37,788 nt of DNA from an uncultured Collinsella sp. Lineage in GTDB: Bacteria; Actinomycetota; Coriobacteriia; Coriobacteriales; Coriobacteriaceae. This document shows positions 17,990 through 26,992 of this stretch, piece by piece. The notes under the pieces were generated by a model, which saw nothing but the letters and a program-made list of their open reading frames with translations, did no database searches and was not told the origin of the DNA. The stretch is taken from NCBI GenBank assembly GCA_902493915.1, contig CABUQY010000004.1:1-37788 (forward strand). Direction: 5' to 3'. The position numbers and the translations under genes were made by a program. Numbering within the stretch: the stretch's first letter is position 1; the number at the start of each line of letters is the position of its first letter.

Positions 17990-20352
17990 GGATTCTCAAG
18001 CTCTTTAAAAAACATATCCTGGCACTGTTCGCAGCTATCGTACTTATCGTAATCAGCTGCAACGCCGATCTGGCGCTGCCTACCTATATGAGCGACATCG
18101 TCGACGTGGGTGTGCAGCAAGGCGGCATCGCGTCGCCCGTGCCCGACACCATCCGTGCCGAATCGCTCGACGACCTCGAACTCTTTATGAGCACCAAAGA
18201 CGCCAAGTCTGTGGAGGCCGTGTTTAGCAAGGCGGACAATAGCGGCATTCGAACGTACAAGGGCACCGAGGAGGAGCGCGCCGACGGCGGCAAGATTGCC
18301 GACATCATGAGTCTGCCCGAGACTGTCGTCCTTTCGTTCAACCAGGGTATTGACGCCAACTCCATGGGCGACATGATGGGCACGTCCGGTGAAAAAGACA
18401 ACAGCGGCGCCCAGGCCATGCCCACGCCCGAGCAGATGACGGCGATGACGCCCGAGCAACTCGCCGAGATGCAGCAGAAGGCCGCAGCGGCGCAGAGCAT
18501 GCAAAAGCAGATTGATGCCGACGGCGGTAAGATCACCATGAAGAGTATGCGCCTAGGTGTCAAGGGCGGTCTGGTAGACCAAAGCAAGCTCGTCGAGGGC
18601 GCCAACCAAATGGCGGACAAAATGGGCTCCATGTCGGGCTCCATCGTCACCCAGCGCGCCGTGAGCTATGTACAGGACGAGTACAAGGCGCAAGGCATCG
18701 ACCCCGCCGACGTACAGAACGCCTACCTGAGCCGCATGGCAACCACGATGTTTGGGCTGTGCCTGGTGTCGCTCGTCGCCACCATCCTGACCGGTGCCGT
18801 GGCTTCGCGCACCGCCTGCTCCATCGCCCGCGACCTGCGCCGCGAGACCTTCAACAAGGTTATGCACTTCTCGCCGGCCGAGGTGGGCAAGTTTAGCCAG
18901 GCCTCGCTCATCACCCGCTGCACCAACGACATTCAGCAGATCCAGATGGCCGCAACCCTGTTTATCCGCATGTGCCTGATGGCCCCCGTCATGGGCATCG
19001 TCGCCGTCATGCGCGTCCTGGCCAACCACACCGGCCTGGAGTGGACCATCGCCGTGGCCATCATCGCGGTTTCGGCCGTCGTCGGCGTGCTCATGGGCCT
19101 CACCATGCCCAAGTTCAAAAAGATGCAGAGCTTTGTGGACCGCGTGAACCTTACCGCCCGCGAGCTGCTCGACGGCCTTATGCCCATCCGCTCGTTCAAC
19201 CGTGAGGAGCATGAGCTCGAGCGTTTTGACAAGGCTTCGCTCGACCTGATGACCACGCAGCTCTACACCAACCGCGCCATGAGCTTTATGATGCCGCTCA
19301 TGATGCTCGTCATGAACTGCATCACCGTGCTTATCGTCTGGTTTGGCGCGCAGGGCGTGTCCGACGGCGTGATGCAGGTCGGCAACATGATGGCATTCAT
19401 CTCCTACACTATGCAGATCGTCATGGCGTTTATGATCCTCACCATGGTTTCGGTCATCCTGCCCCGTGCCGAGGTCGCAGCCGAGCGCGTAGATGAGGTC
19501 ATCACCTGCCCCACGAGCATCAACGACCCTGCCTCGCCCAAACTGCCCGCGGCCAGCTCGCCGCGCGGTGAGCTCACCTTCCGCGACGTGAGCTTCCAGT
19601 ACCCCGATGCCCGCGCCGATGTCATCAGCGGCGTGAACTTCACCACGCATGCCGGTCAGATGCTCGGCATCATTGGCTCCACGGGCTCGGGCAAGTCCAC
19701 GCTCGTGCAGCTGATTCCACGCTTGTACGACGTCACGGGCGGCAGCATTTCGCTCGACGGCATCGACGTGCGCGACATGACCCTTTCCGAGCTGCGCCGC
19801 CGCATCGGTTATATTCCGCAGCAGGGTCGTCTGTTCTCGGGCACCGTTGAGAGCAACCTCAAGTTTGCGGGCGACATGGTAAGCGATGATGACATGCGCC
19901 AAGCCGCGCGCATCTCACAGGCCGAGGACTTTATCGCCGAGCGCGAGGGCGGCTACGACTCCCCCATCAGCCAGGGCGGCTCCAATGTTTCGGGTGGTCA
20001 GCGCCAGCGCCTGGCCATCGCCCGCGCGTTGGCCAAAAAGCCCGAGGTCGTGGTTTTCGATGATTCGTTTAGCGCCCTCGACTACAAGACCGACGCGCGC
20101 CTACGCGAGGAGCTGGCCAAAAACGTTACCGACGCCGCGCTCGTGGTCGTAGCCCAGCGCATCGCGACCATCATGCACGCCGACCAGATCATCGTGCTCG
20201 ACGACGGCCACGTAGTGGGCACCGGCACGCACGAGGAGCTGCTGCGCAGCTGCCCGGCGTATCTGGAGATCGCACAGTCGCAGCTTTCCGCCGAGGAGCT
20301 GGGGCTTACCCAAGAAGAAATTGCAGCCGTCATGGAAGGAGGCGAGCGCTAA
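17986..20352 (+). CDS. ABC exporter subunit with degenerate ATPase site and large external insert
   Basis: A fused membrane-ATPase half-transporter of 788 residues from the GTG at 17986 (AAGGAG upstream; overlaps the MarR stop). Helix 1 (11-28) is followed by about 220 residues before helix 2 (252-271), far more than usual, including a Met/Gln/Ala-rich part. The NBD has Walker A GSTGSGKST (564-572), signature VSGGQ (668-672) and Walker B VVFDDS, in which Asp693 takes the place of the catalytic Glu; the H-loop His is replaced by Gln724 (VAQRIAT). The same D/Q pattern marks the degenerate half of TM287/288-type heterodimers. It pairs with the next gene. Confidence 0.93.
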   Translation: MRILKLFKKHILALFAAIVLIVISCNADLALPTYMSDIVDVGVQQGGIASPVPDTIRAESLDDLELFMSTKDAKSVEAVFSKADNSGIRTYKGTEEERADGGKIADIMSLPETVVLSFNQGIDANSMGDMMGTSGEKDNSGAQAMPTPEQMTAMTPEQLAEMQQKAAAAQSMQKQIDADGGKITMKSMRLGVKGGLVDQSKLVEGANQMADKMGSMSGSIVTQRAVSYVQDEYKAQGIDPADVQNAYLSRMATTMFGLCLVSLVATILTGAVASRTACSIARDLRRETFNKVMHFSPAEVGKFSQASLITRCTNDIQQIQMAATLFIRMCLMAPVMGIVAVMRVLANHTGLEWTIAVAIIAVSAVVGVLMGLTMPKFKKMQSFVDRVNLTARELLDGLMPIRSFNREEHELERFDKASLDLMTTQLYTNRAMSFMMPLMMLVMNCITVLIVWFGAQGVSDGVMQVGNMMAFISYTMQIVMAFMILTMVSVILPRAEVAAERVDEVITCPTSINDPASPKLPAASSPRGELTFRDVSFQYPDARADVISGVNFTTHAGQMLGIIGSTGSGKSTLVQLIPRLYDVTGGSISLDGIDVRDMTLSELRRRIGYIPQQGRLFSGTVESNLKFAGDMVSDDDMRQAARISQAEDFIAEREGGYDSPISQGGSNVSGGQRQRLAIARALAKKPEVVVFDDSFSALDYKTDARLREELAKNVTDAALVVVAQRIATIMHADQIIVLDDGHVVGTGTHEELLRSCPAYLEIAQSQLSAEELGLTQEEIAAVMEGGER

Positions 20353-22208
20353 TGGCAGACGAGACCAAGACTCAGATTCCCAAGCCCACCCGCCAACGTG
20401 GTCCCATGGGCCGCATGGGCGGCATGCGTCGCGGCGAAAAGGCCAAGGACTTTAAGGGCACCATGAGGCAGCTGCTCGGCTATATCGGCCAACACAAGAT
20501 TGCCGTGTTTGCCGCCGTCGCCTTTGCCGTGTGCTCGGTCATCTTTAACATTGTGGGACCCAAGGTGCTCGGCCAGGTTACGACCAAGCTGTTCGAAGGC
20601 CTGGTCGCCAAGGTCAACGGCACCGGCGACGTTGACTTTGACTGGATCGCCAAGACGCTCGGCTTTTTGCTCTGCCTGTATCTGGCGAGCTCTGTCTGCA
20701 GCCTGGTCCAGGGCTGGCTCATGACCGGCGTCACGCAAAAGATCTGCTACCGCATGCGCAAGGAAATCGCCGCCAAGGTTGCCGTCGTGCCGATGAGTTA
20801 CTTCAACGGCCACAGCAAGGGAGACGTACTCAGCCGCATCACCAACGACGTCGATACGCTGGGTCAGTCGCTCAACCAGAGCGTGACGCAGCTCATCACG
20901 TCGGTGACGCAGATTATCGGCGTGCTCGTCATGATGCTTTCGATCAGCCTGCCGCTTACCGGCGTCACCGTGCTCACGCTGCCGGCCGCCGCGATTATCT
21001 TGACCGTGATGATTCACTTCTCGCAGCCGTACTTCCGCGAGCAACAGCAGGTTCTGGGCGCCGTCAACGGCATTATCGAGGAGGACTTTGCCGGCCAGAA
21101 CGTCATTCAGGTGTTCGACCGCGCCGAGGCCTCGATTGAAGAGTTCGACCGTCAAAACGACCGCCTCTTTATTAGTGGCTGGCGCTCGCAGTTCCTGTCG
21201 GGCCTGATGATGCCGCTTATGAGCTTGGTGGGCAACATGGGCTACGTGGGCGTCGTCGTGGTGGGCGCGCAGCTCGCGCTGACCGGCAATGCCACGCCCG
21301 GCGACATCCAGAGCTTTATCCAGTACGTTCGAAACTTTACGCAACCCGTGCAGCAGCTGGGCAACGTGAGCAACACGATGCAGTCGATGGCTGCCGCTAC
21401 CGAGCGCGTCTTTGAGTTCCTGGCCGCGCCCGAGGAGGAGCAGAAGGCCGACGCGCAGATTCCCGAGAAGCGCCCCGGCCACGTGGAGTTTGACCATGTC
21501 AAGTTTGGCTACACGCCCGACAAGACCATCATCCACGACTTTAGCTGCGAGGCTAAGCCCGGCCAAACCATTGCCATCGTCGGCCCCACCGGCGCCGGCA
21601 AGACCACGCTCATTAAGCTGCTGCAGCGCTTTTACGACGTGGACGGCGGTTCGCTGCGCGTCGAAGGCGTCGACGTGCGCGACTGGGACCGCGCGGCGCT
21701 GCGCGGCGAGTTTGCCATGGTGCTGCAGGACACCTGGCTGTTTAACGGCACCATCCGCGAGAACATCCGCTACGGACGCCCCGATGCGACCGATGCCGAG
21801 GTCGAGGCCGCCGCACGCGCCGCACGCTGCGACCACTTTATCCATACGCTCGCCGGCGGCTACGACTTTATGATCAACGAGGAGGGCACTAACCTGTCGC
21901 AGGGTCAGCGCCAGCTCGTGACCATCGCCCGTGCCATTTTGGCCGACCGCCCGGCACTGATTCTGGACGAGGCGACTTCCAACGTCGATACCCGTACCGA
22001 GGAGCTCATTCAGCGCGCCATGGATGCGCTGATGCAGGGCCGCACCAGCTTTGTCATCGCGCACCGCCTGTCCACGATCCGCAACGCCGACGTGATCTTG
22101 GTGATTCGCGACGGCGACATCGTCGAGAAGGGCACGCACGACGAGCTGCTCGCCCAGGGCGGCTTCTACGCCGACCTGTACAACTCGCAGTTCGACGAAG
22201 CGGCGTAA
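20352..22208 (+). CDS. ABC exporter subunit with canonical ATPase site
   Basis: The 618-residue partner of the preceding half-transporter; its ATG overlaps the previous stop codon by one base. Six membrane helices lie in the first 330 residues, after a basic Gly/Met/Arg-rich N-terminus. The NBD is complete: Walker A GPTGAGKTT (about 411-419), signature LSQGQRQ, Walker B ending LILDEATSN with catalytic Glu near 540, and H-loop IAHRLST with His near 571. The two subunits should form a heterodimeric exporter with one active and one degenerate nucleotide site, regulated by the MarR protein. The exported substrate (drug, lipid or peptide) is not deducible. Confidence 0.94.
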   Translation: MADETKTQIPKPTRQRGPMGRMGGMRRGEKAKDFKGTMRQLLGYIGQHKIAVFAAVAFAVCSVIFNIVGPKVLGQVTTKLFEGLVAKVNGTGDVDFDWIAKTLGFLLCLYLASSVCSLVQGWLMTGVTQKICYRMRKEIAAKVAVVPMSYFNGHSKGDVLSRITNDVDTLGQSLNQSVTQLITSVTQIIGVLVMMLSISLPLTGVTVLTLPAAAIILTVMIHFSQPYFREQQQVLGAVNGIIEEDFAGQNVIQVFDRAEASIEEFDRQNDRLFISGWRSQFLSGLMMPLMSLVGNMGYVGVVVVGAQLALTGNATPGDIQSFIQYVRNFTQPVQQLGNVSNTMQSMAAATERVFEFLAAPEEEQKADAQIPEKRPGHVEFDHVKFGYTPDKTIIHDFSCEAKPGQTIAIVGPTGAGKTTLIKLLQRFYDVDGGSLRVEGVDVRDWDRAALRGEFAMVLQDTWLFNGTIRENIRYGRPDATDAEVEAAARAARCDHFIHTLAGGYDFMINEEGTNLSQGQRQLVTIARAILADRPALILDEATSNVDTRTEELIQRAMDALMQGRTSFVIAHRLSTIRNADVILVIRDGDIVEKGTHDELLAQGGFYADLYNSQFDEAA

Positions 22209-22238
22209 AAACCGGCGGCAAACAACCGCAATGCCAAG

Positions 22239-22274
22239 AAAACGGGGGCGCAGGACAACCTGCGCCCCCGTTTT
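22239..22274 (+). terminator. intrinsic terminator of the marR-ABC operon
   Basis: AAAACGGGGGCGCAGG (22239-22254) pairs perfectly with 22259-22274 around ACAA, ending in TTTT. It lies 30 bases after the last stop codon and resembles a bidirectional A-stem-T terminator. Confidence 0.9.
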
Positions 22275-22330
22275 GTGTCCTTCGAGCCTCGAAACGCCTT
22301 CCCTGAGACCTCACTGACGGCGCTTTCCAG

Positions 22331-22571
22331 ACCCCGTGGGCAAAAAAGGGCAAATATGAGTACTGTTACCTTTTTAGTAACAGCCAAAACCGCCTCAAAT
22401 GCCGCTCCCACGGCTTACACGCGTCCCTAAATTGATCAAACAGCACCATAGCGGACTTATATGTGTTTGCGTTAATGAACATATTTTGCTGTTATGTCTA
22501 TTATTTTGCGAAGGCAATATGATACTAAGATAGCAACCGTACTCATATTTGGCATTTTTTGCCCACAGGGT
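22331..22571. mobile_element. non-coding element with 33-bp terminal inverted repeats (MITE-like)
   Basis: The ends 22331-22363 and 22539-22571 are inverted copies identical at 30 of 33 positions; both contain GTGGGCAAAAAA and CAAATATGAGTAC. The AT-rich inside (about 175 bp) has no gene, and a small perfect hairpin (CTGTTAC-CTTTTTA-GTAACAG) follows the left repeat. The size and layout fit a miniature inverted-repeat element or a large RNA/DNA foldback. No clear target duplication was seen. Confidence 0.55.
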
Positions 22572-22652
22572 ATTTCCTAGGGAACCGACAACAGCCTTAG
22601 GGTCCCGCGCGGCGCCGCTCCCTCCCGGCATCCGCCGACGTTTACCCAGATA

Positions 22653-22691
22653 AAACCTGCCAAAATAAACCTGTCCCTTTTTGGTAGGTTT
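22653..22691. repeat. REP-like hairpin with CTGTCCC loop (copy 2)
   Basis: AAACCTGCCAAAA (22653-22665) pairs with TTTTGGTAGGTTT (22679-22691) at 12 of 13 positions; the loop TAAACCTGTCCCT shares CTGTCCC with the other copies. Confidence 0.5.
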
Positions 22692-22706
22692 CGGGGTGAC
22701 AAGGGC

Positions 22707-22735
22707 TTGCACTTTAGCGTGCGACAGCGGATAAT
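22707..22735 (+). promoter_or_regulatory. promoter of the DAHP synthase gene
   Basis: TTGCAC (22707-22712), 17 bases, GATAAT (22730-22735); the implied transcript starts about 45 bases before the ATG. No attenuator or T-box was recognised in this short leader. Confidence 0.65.
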
Positions 22736-22789
22736 GCCGAGCATTCGACAATACGCTTATTGCTCTTTCTATAGATTGAGGAGACCCCT

Positions 22790-23821
22790 ATGGCCATGGA
22801 ATTCAAACGCAGGCTGCCGATCCCCATGGAGATCCGCGAGGAAATGCCACTTTCTGCCGAGCTTACCGCCAAAAAGCAGGCATTTGACGCCGAGGTCGCC
22901 AAAGTCTTTACCGGCGAGGACGCACGCAAGGTGCTCATCATCGGCCCGTGCTCTGCCGACCGCGAGGATTCGGTGCTTGAGTACATGAACCGACTGGCCA
23001 AGACCGCCGAGGAGGTCAAGGACAAGCTCATCATCATTCCGCGCGTCTACACCAATAAGCCGCGCACCAAGGGCACCGGTTACAAGGGCCTGTTGCACAA
23101 CCCCAACCCCGAGGCTCCCGATGACCTGCTCGAGGGCGTCAAGGCCATCCGCCATATGCACTTGCGCGTCATCGAGGAGACGGGCTTCTTCACCGCCGAC
23201 GAGATGCTCTATCCGTCCAACTACCAATACCTCGTTGACCTGCTGAGCTATGTTGCCGTGGGCGCACGCTCGGTCGAGAACCAGGAGCATCGCCTGGTGT
23301 CGAGCGGCATTTCGGTACCCGTCGGCATGAAGAATCCCACTGCCGGCTCTACCACCGTTATGCTCAACTCCATTTACGCCGCGCAGGCGCACCAGAGCTT
23401 CATCTTCCGCAACTGGGAGGTCGAGTGCGACGGCAACCCGCTCGCACACGCCGTTATGCGTGGCTACATCGGTCTCGATGGGCGCACCTACCCCAACTAC
23501 CACTACGAACACCTGGAACGCCTGGCCGAACGCTATACCGAGCATGCCGGCTATGCCAATCCGGCAGCGGTCATCGACTGCAACCACGACAACTCGGGCA
23601 AGCGTCCGCTGGAGCAGTATCGCATTTGCAAGGAGGTGCTCGACAGCTGCCGCCGCAACGAGTCCATCTCCAAGCTGGTCAAGGGCTTTATGATCGAGTC
23701 CTACCTGGAGGATGGCAACCAGCCGGTCGACGGCGGTGTCTTTGGCAAGTCGATCACCGACCCGTGTCTGGGCTGGGAAAAGACCGACTACCTCATCCAC
23801 GAGATCGCGGAACGTATTTAG
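22790..23821 (+). CDS. 3-deoxy-7-phosphoheptulonate synthase (type I alpha DAHP synthase)
   Basis: The first enzyme of the shikimate pathway joins phosphoenolpyruvate and erythrose-4-phosphate. Family marks in the 343 residues are IGPCSADRED, PRVYTNKPRTKGTGYKG, GARSVENQEHR, PVGMKNPTAGS and IDCNHDNSGKRP, all containing known substrate or metal ligands of the AroF/AroG/AroH class. The start ATG has GAGGAG 6 bases upstream; a second ATG two codons later is possible. The N-terminal extension matches the feedback-sensitive AroFGH type, but which aromatic amino acid inhibits it cannot be told. It stands alone with its own promoter and 3' hairpin. Confidence 0.94.
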   Translation: MAMEFKRRLPIPMEIREEMPLSAELTAKKQAFDAEVAKVFTGEDARKVLIIGPCSADREDSVLEYMNRLAKTAEEVKDKLIIIPRVYTNKPRTKGTGYKGLLHNPNPEAPDDLLEGVKAIRHMHLRVIEETGFFTADEMLYPSNYQYLVDLLSYVAVGARSVENQEHRLVSSGISVPVGMKNPTAGSTTVMLNSIYAAQAHQSFIFRNWEVECDGNPLAHAVMRGYIGLDGRTYPNYHYEHLERLAERYTEHAGYANPAAVIDCNHDNSGKRPLEQYRICKEVLDSCRRNESISKLVKGFMIESYLEDGNQPVDGGVFGKSITDPCLGWEKTDYLIHEIAERI

Positions 23822-23822
23822 A

Positions 23823-23850
23823 GTTACGGCGTTTTACCAAACGCCGTAAC
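23823..23850 (+). terminator. terminator hairpin after the DAHP synthase gene
   Basis: GTTACGGCGTTT (23823-23834) pairs perfectly with AAACGCCGTAAC (23839-23850) around TACC, starting right after the stop codon. No T-run follows. Confidence 0.65.
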
Positions 23851-23863
23851 CGTCCGACGCTGC

Positions 23864-23962
23864 AAGCGCCCCTAGGCGGCAATCTGACGTTCAGTCGTCG
23901 GTCGCGTACCCAAAGTACGCTTCCCTCCTCTTTCACGTCACCTTGCTCGCTTAGGGGCGTTT
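23864..23962 (+). ncRNA. candidate nested RNA structure in the convergent gap
   Basis: Three coaxial stems can form: an outer stem from CGCCCCTAGGCG...CAA near 23866-23882 with TTG...CGCTTAGGGGCG near 23943-23959; TGACGT (23885-23890) with ACGTCA (23935-23940); and GCGTAC-CCAAA-GTACGC (23904-23920). One outer pair is a G-U on the plus strand. The pyrimidine-rich internal loop contains CCCTCCTC. I do not recognise an RNA family. Confidence 0.4.
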
Positions 23963-24006
23963 TCGCTGACTTATGCTCAACCTACGATAATTCCAAACTG
24001 GGTGAG

Positions 24007-26217
24007 TTACTCACTGTAGCGGGTGGCGATGGCAGCTTGTACCATTCCGGCGCTCATGAGGTAGGTCACCAGGAAGTAGCCAGCGTATGCTGCCAGGAAG
24101 ATTGCACAGGTGAGGCCCACGGTGCCGCCGATGCTCATATTTCCGAAAATGCTCACCAGCTCGATGATCACCTTAAGTGCCACAAAGGAGTGCGCCAGGC
24201 CCACTGCCAGCGGGAACAGGAAGAATACCGCTTGCTGCGCCATCACCGAATGGCGGATCTGGCGGTCGTCGCAGCCGATCTGTGCCAGCACACGATAGCT
24301 GCGGCTGCCGTCGGCCACATTGGAGAGCTGCTGGATCGACAGTATCGCCGCGCATGCAACGACCAATACAAAGCCGATGTAGATGGCTAGGTAGCTAATA
24401 AGACCGTTCATTTGCGCTGCTTGCGTGTACATCTCGGAGCGTGTGATGAAGGTTCCCCACACCCCCGGCTCTTTGCCGTCAACGAGCAGATTGTCGAGCA
24501 AAGTGTATTTAATGCTCTCGTCTGCCTCGGTCGTATCCATCCCCTGTTTGTAGTTAACGAGCAGGCTACTGGAATACGGCTGCAGATTAAGTTGGGACAA
24601 CAGTTCGTCGGCAACGACGACGGTACCCGGATTACTGCCCATCGCCGAGTTGGCGATGGCCGCCGTATCTTCGTCCGACTTATCGGTTGCGGGCTTGAGC
24701 GTATGCCCGCCCAAGGTAAGGGCATGGCCGTCAGCCATATACTTGGTGTACAGCTCGACCAGCTCGCCGCCCATATCACACGTGAGCAGATACTGGTCGC
24801 GGCCAATGCTCACCGGCTCCTCGCCCATCATCTGACGCAGTTTGTTGTACTGGCTCGCCGGCGTCACAAACAGACCCATCGTATCGGCATTGCTACCCCC
24901 GAACGCCTTGGGAAGCTTTTCGCCCATGGTCTTGCACATCTCACTTGGGGTCACCGAAGGATTCGAGCCGCCAAATGGGCAACTCAGATACGAATCGATC
25001 TGCACATGCTCACCGGCAACATCGGCGATATCGACCTTCTTGCCGGTCTCGTCGTTGTTGTCCGCCGACTTGCCCTTGCCGTGCCATGCAGGGTACAAAT
25101 CGACCGTTGTATCGGCCAACACCATGCGATCGGCCTCAGACGGATTGACATACCCTTTGTACCCTTTGTAGTAGTCGAGCGTATCGGGCGTGCAATAGAC
25201 ATACGTCTGAGACACGTCAACAGGGTTATAGCGCTCCAGGTTTTCATTCATCACGTTGGCAATTGACATACCGCACGTCACCGAGGTGATGGCCAAAAAC
25301 AGGAGCATCGCGATGACGCCCATCGAAAAGCACACCGTATTAACCTTCGCCGCAAGCTGGCGCACGGTAAACATGTTGAGGCCGCGCCAATACACGCCGC
25401 GCAGGCTCTGCAGCAGCTTGATGAGCATGCCCGAGAGTCCCCAGAACAGGGCAAAGGTGCCCACGGTAACCATAGCGGTCGTAATACCAAACTGGTTCAT
25501 GGCCTCTTGCAGCTTGCTGTCCGTCGCGGTTAGCGGGAACCCATCACGTAGCAGACGGTAATAGGCCACGCCCACCAGCACCGCGCCCACGACAAAGATG
25601 GCAATCGCTATCCAGGGGTTGCGTGTCTTGATGCTCTCGTTGCGACGCTCGGCACCCATAAGCTCGATGAGTTTGGTGCGACGCACGGCGCGAAGGTTCA
25701 GCAGTAGCGTGAGCACAAACATTACGAGCATGCAGACAAGGGTCAGATTGAACGCATGCATCGAGAAAAAGAAGTGGAAATTGGCGATTTGCGTCTTAAA
25801 GAGCGAGGCCGTAAAGAACGTCATGAGCTGGGAGAGTCCCACACCCAGCACAATGCCGGCGACAAAGGCCACCACCGAGGCAATCACCGTCTCGAGCGCC
25901 ATGATAGTGGCGACGCGCCCGCGCCCCATGCCGAGCACCTGGTACAGGCCAAACTCCTTCTTGCGGCGTTTCATGATGAAGTTATTGGCATACACCATTA
26001 AAAAGGCCATGACACCGGCCAAAAAGTACGTCAGGTCGCCGAGCATGCTGCCCATAACCTGCGCCAAGCCCTCTTCATCGATTCCGGCGATGTCGACCTG
26101 CATCGAGATGGTGTTAAAAGCATAGAAGACCGTGACGCCCAGGGTGAGCGTCAAAAGGTAGACGAGGTAGTCGCGGCCGGCGCGGCGGACGTTGCCCCAA
26201 GCGAGTTTACAGAGCAT
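24007..26217 (-). CDS. BceB/FtsX-type ABC transporter permease
   Basis: A large permease (736 residues) of the peptide-antibiotic exporter/sensor type. It opens with LAWGNVRRAGRDYLVYLLTLTLGV, has an FtsX-like membrane block (about residues 50-190), further helices, then an extracellular domain of about 200 residues (about 330-570) before the last three helices, the classic BceB/VraG layout. The ATG at 26217 overlaps the stop of the ATPase gene (11 nt), which indicates coupling; an in-frame GTG four codons earlier is possible. Such permeases act in bacitracin or lantibiotic resistance, usually with a two-component system, but none is in the window. Confidence 0.9.
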   Translation of the reverse strand: MLCKLAWGNVRRAGRDYLVYLLTLTLGVTVFYAFNTISMQVDIAGIDEEGLAQVMGSMLGDLTYFLAGVMAFLMVYANNFIMKRRKKEFGLYQVLGMGRGRVATIMALETVIASVVAFVAGIVLGVGLSQLMTFFTASLFKTQIANFHFFFSMHAFNLTLVCMLVMFVLTLLLNLRAVRRTKLIELMGAERRNESIKTRNPWIAIAIFVVGAVLVGVAYYRLLRDGFPLTATDSKLQEAMNQFGITTAMVTVGTFALFWGLSGMLIKLLQSLRGVYWRGLNMFTVRQLAAKVNTVCFSMGVIAMLLFLAITSVTCGMSIANVMNENLERYNPVDVSQTYVYCTPDTLDYYKGYKGYVNPSEADRMVLADTTVDLYPAWHGKGKSADNNDETGKKVDIADVAGEHVQIDSYLSCPFGGSNPSVTPSEMCKTMGEKLPKAFGGSNADTMGLFVTPASQYNKLRQMMGEEPVSIGRDQYLLTCDMGGELVELYTKYMADGHALTLGGHTLKPATDKSDEDTAAIANSAMGSNPGTVVVADELLSQLNLQPYSSSLLVNYKQGMDTTEADESIKYTLLDNLLVDGKEPGVWGTFITRSEMYTQAAQMNGLISYLAIYIGFVLVVACAAILSIQQLSNVADGSRSYRVLAQIGCDDRQIRHSVMAQQAVFFLFPLAVGLAHSFVALKVIIELVSIFGNMSIGGTVGLTCAIFLAAYAGYFLVTYLMSAGMVQAAIATRYSE

Positions 26218-26992
26218 CGGAGCCCTCACCGCCCATCATGGCAACGACCTCCATAATGCGGTCGAAGAACTCTCGGCGGTCGGTGTCGCCGCGGCGCAGC
26301 TCGGTGAAGATCTTGCCGTCGCGAATGAACAGCACACGGCTCGTGTAGCTGGCGGCAAAGCTGTCGTGCGTGACCATGAGCACGGTGGCGCGTAGGCGGC
26401 GGTTAAGGGCCTCCAGGCTCTCGAGCAGCAGGCGAGCGCTCTTGGAATCGAGGGCGCCGGTGGGCTCGTCGGCCATGATCATGGTGGGGTCGGTAACGAG
26501 CGCGCGAGCCGCGGCAACGCGCTGCTGCTGACCGCCGGACATCTGGTAGGGATACTTGTCGAGCACCTGACTGATAGACAGGCGCGCTGCCACATCCTGC
26601 ACGCGGGTCGAGATCTCTGCCGAGTTTGTGCGGGCGATGGTGAGCGGCAGAGCGATGTTCTCGCGTGCCGTGAGCGTATCGAGCAGGTTGGAGTCCTGGA
26701 AGATAAAGCCCAGCTCCTCGCGGCGGAACTGCGAGAGCTTGGCCTGCTTCATGCGCGTCACGTCCTGCCCGTTGATGCGGATCGTGCCACTTGTGGCGCT
26801 ATCGATGGTCGACACGCAGTTGAGCAACGTCGACTTGCCCGAGCCCGAAGCGCCCATGATGCCAACGAACTCGCCGCGGTTGACGGTAAAGCTGACGTCG
26901 TTGAGCGCGCGGGTCACGTTGCCCAACGCGCCGTATACCTTTTCGAGATGCGCGACCTCCAGTACCGGGGTCGCCATGTGCGTGGTTTGCAT
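26207..26992 (-). CDS. BceA/MacB-type ABC transporter ATPase
   Basis: ATP-binding subunit of 261 residues: Walker A GASGSGKST, Q-loop FIFQDSNLLDTLTARENI, signature MSGGQQQR, Walker B MIMADEPTGALDS and H-loop VTHD, all intact. The sequence is typical of the LolD/MacB/BceA group. The ATG at 26992 has AAAGGA 6 bases upstream. It is the first gene of a two-gene unit with the permease, divergent from the Nudix-Vsr gene across 148 bases. The likely job is defence against cell-wall-active peptides. Confidence 0.93.
   Translation of the reverse strand: MQTTHMATPVLEVAHLEKVYGALGNVTRALNDVSFTVNRGEFVGIMGASGSGKSTLLNCVSTIDSATSGTIRINGQDVTRMKQAKLSQFRREELGFIFQDSNLLDTLTARENIALPLTIARTNSAEISTRVQDVAARLSISQVLDKYPYQMSGGQQQRVAAARALVTDPTMIMADEPTGALDSKSARLLLESLEALNRRLRATVLMVTHDSFAASYTSRVLFIRDGKIFTELRRGDTDRREFFDRIMEVVAMMGGEGSDAL

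Larger units (their letters stand above)
22275..22789. other. intergenic region with inverted-repeat element, REP-like hairpin and aro promoter
   Basis: This 515-base gap contains the TIR element (22331-22571), the REP-like hairpin (22653-22691) and the promoter (22707-22735), each listed separately. The rest shows no open reading frame that looks coding; the AT content is clearly higher than in the genes around it within the TIR element. Confidence 0.6.

Noticed and set aside
17986..20352. Degenerate ATPase motifs as a sign of gene decay
   Set aside because: The Asp and Gln replacements are the standard pattern for one half of heterodimeric exporters, and the partner gene has the complete site.
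18553..22139. Long open frames antisense to both ABC exporter genes
   Set aside because: They have an His/Asp/Gly/Ala-rich shadow composition, mirror the real genes exactly and have no recognisable domains.
22331..22571. Insertion sequence
   Set aside because: The inverted ends are there, but the inside is too short and has no transposase frame; it is listed as a MITE-like element only.
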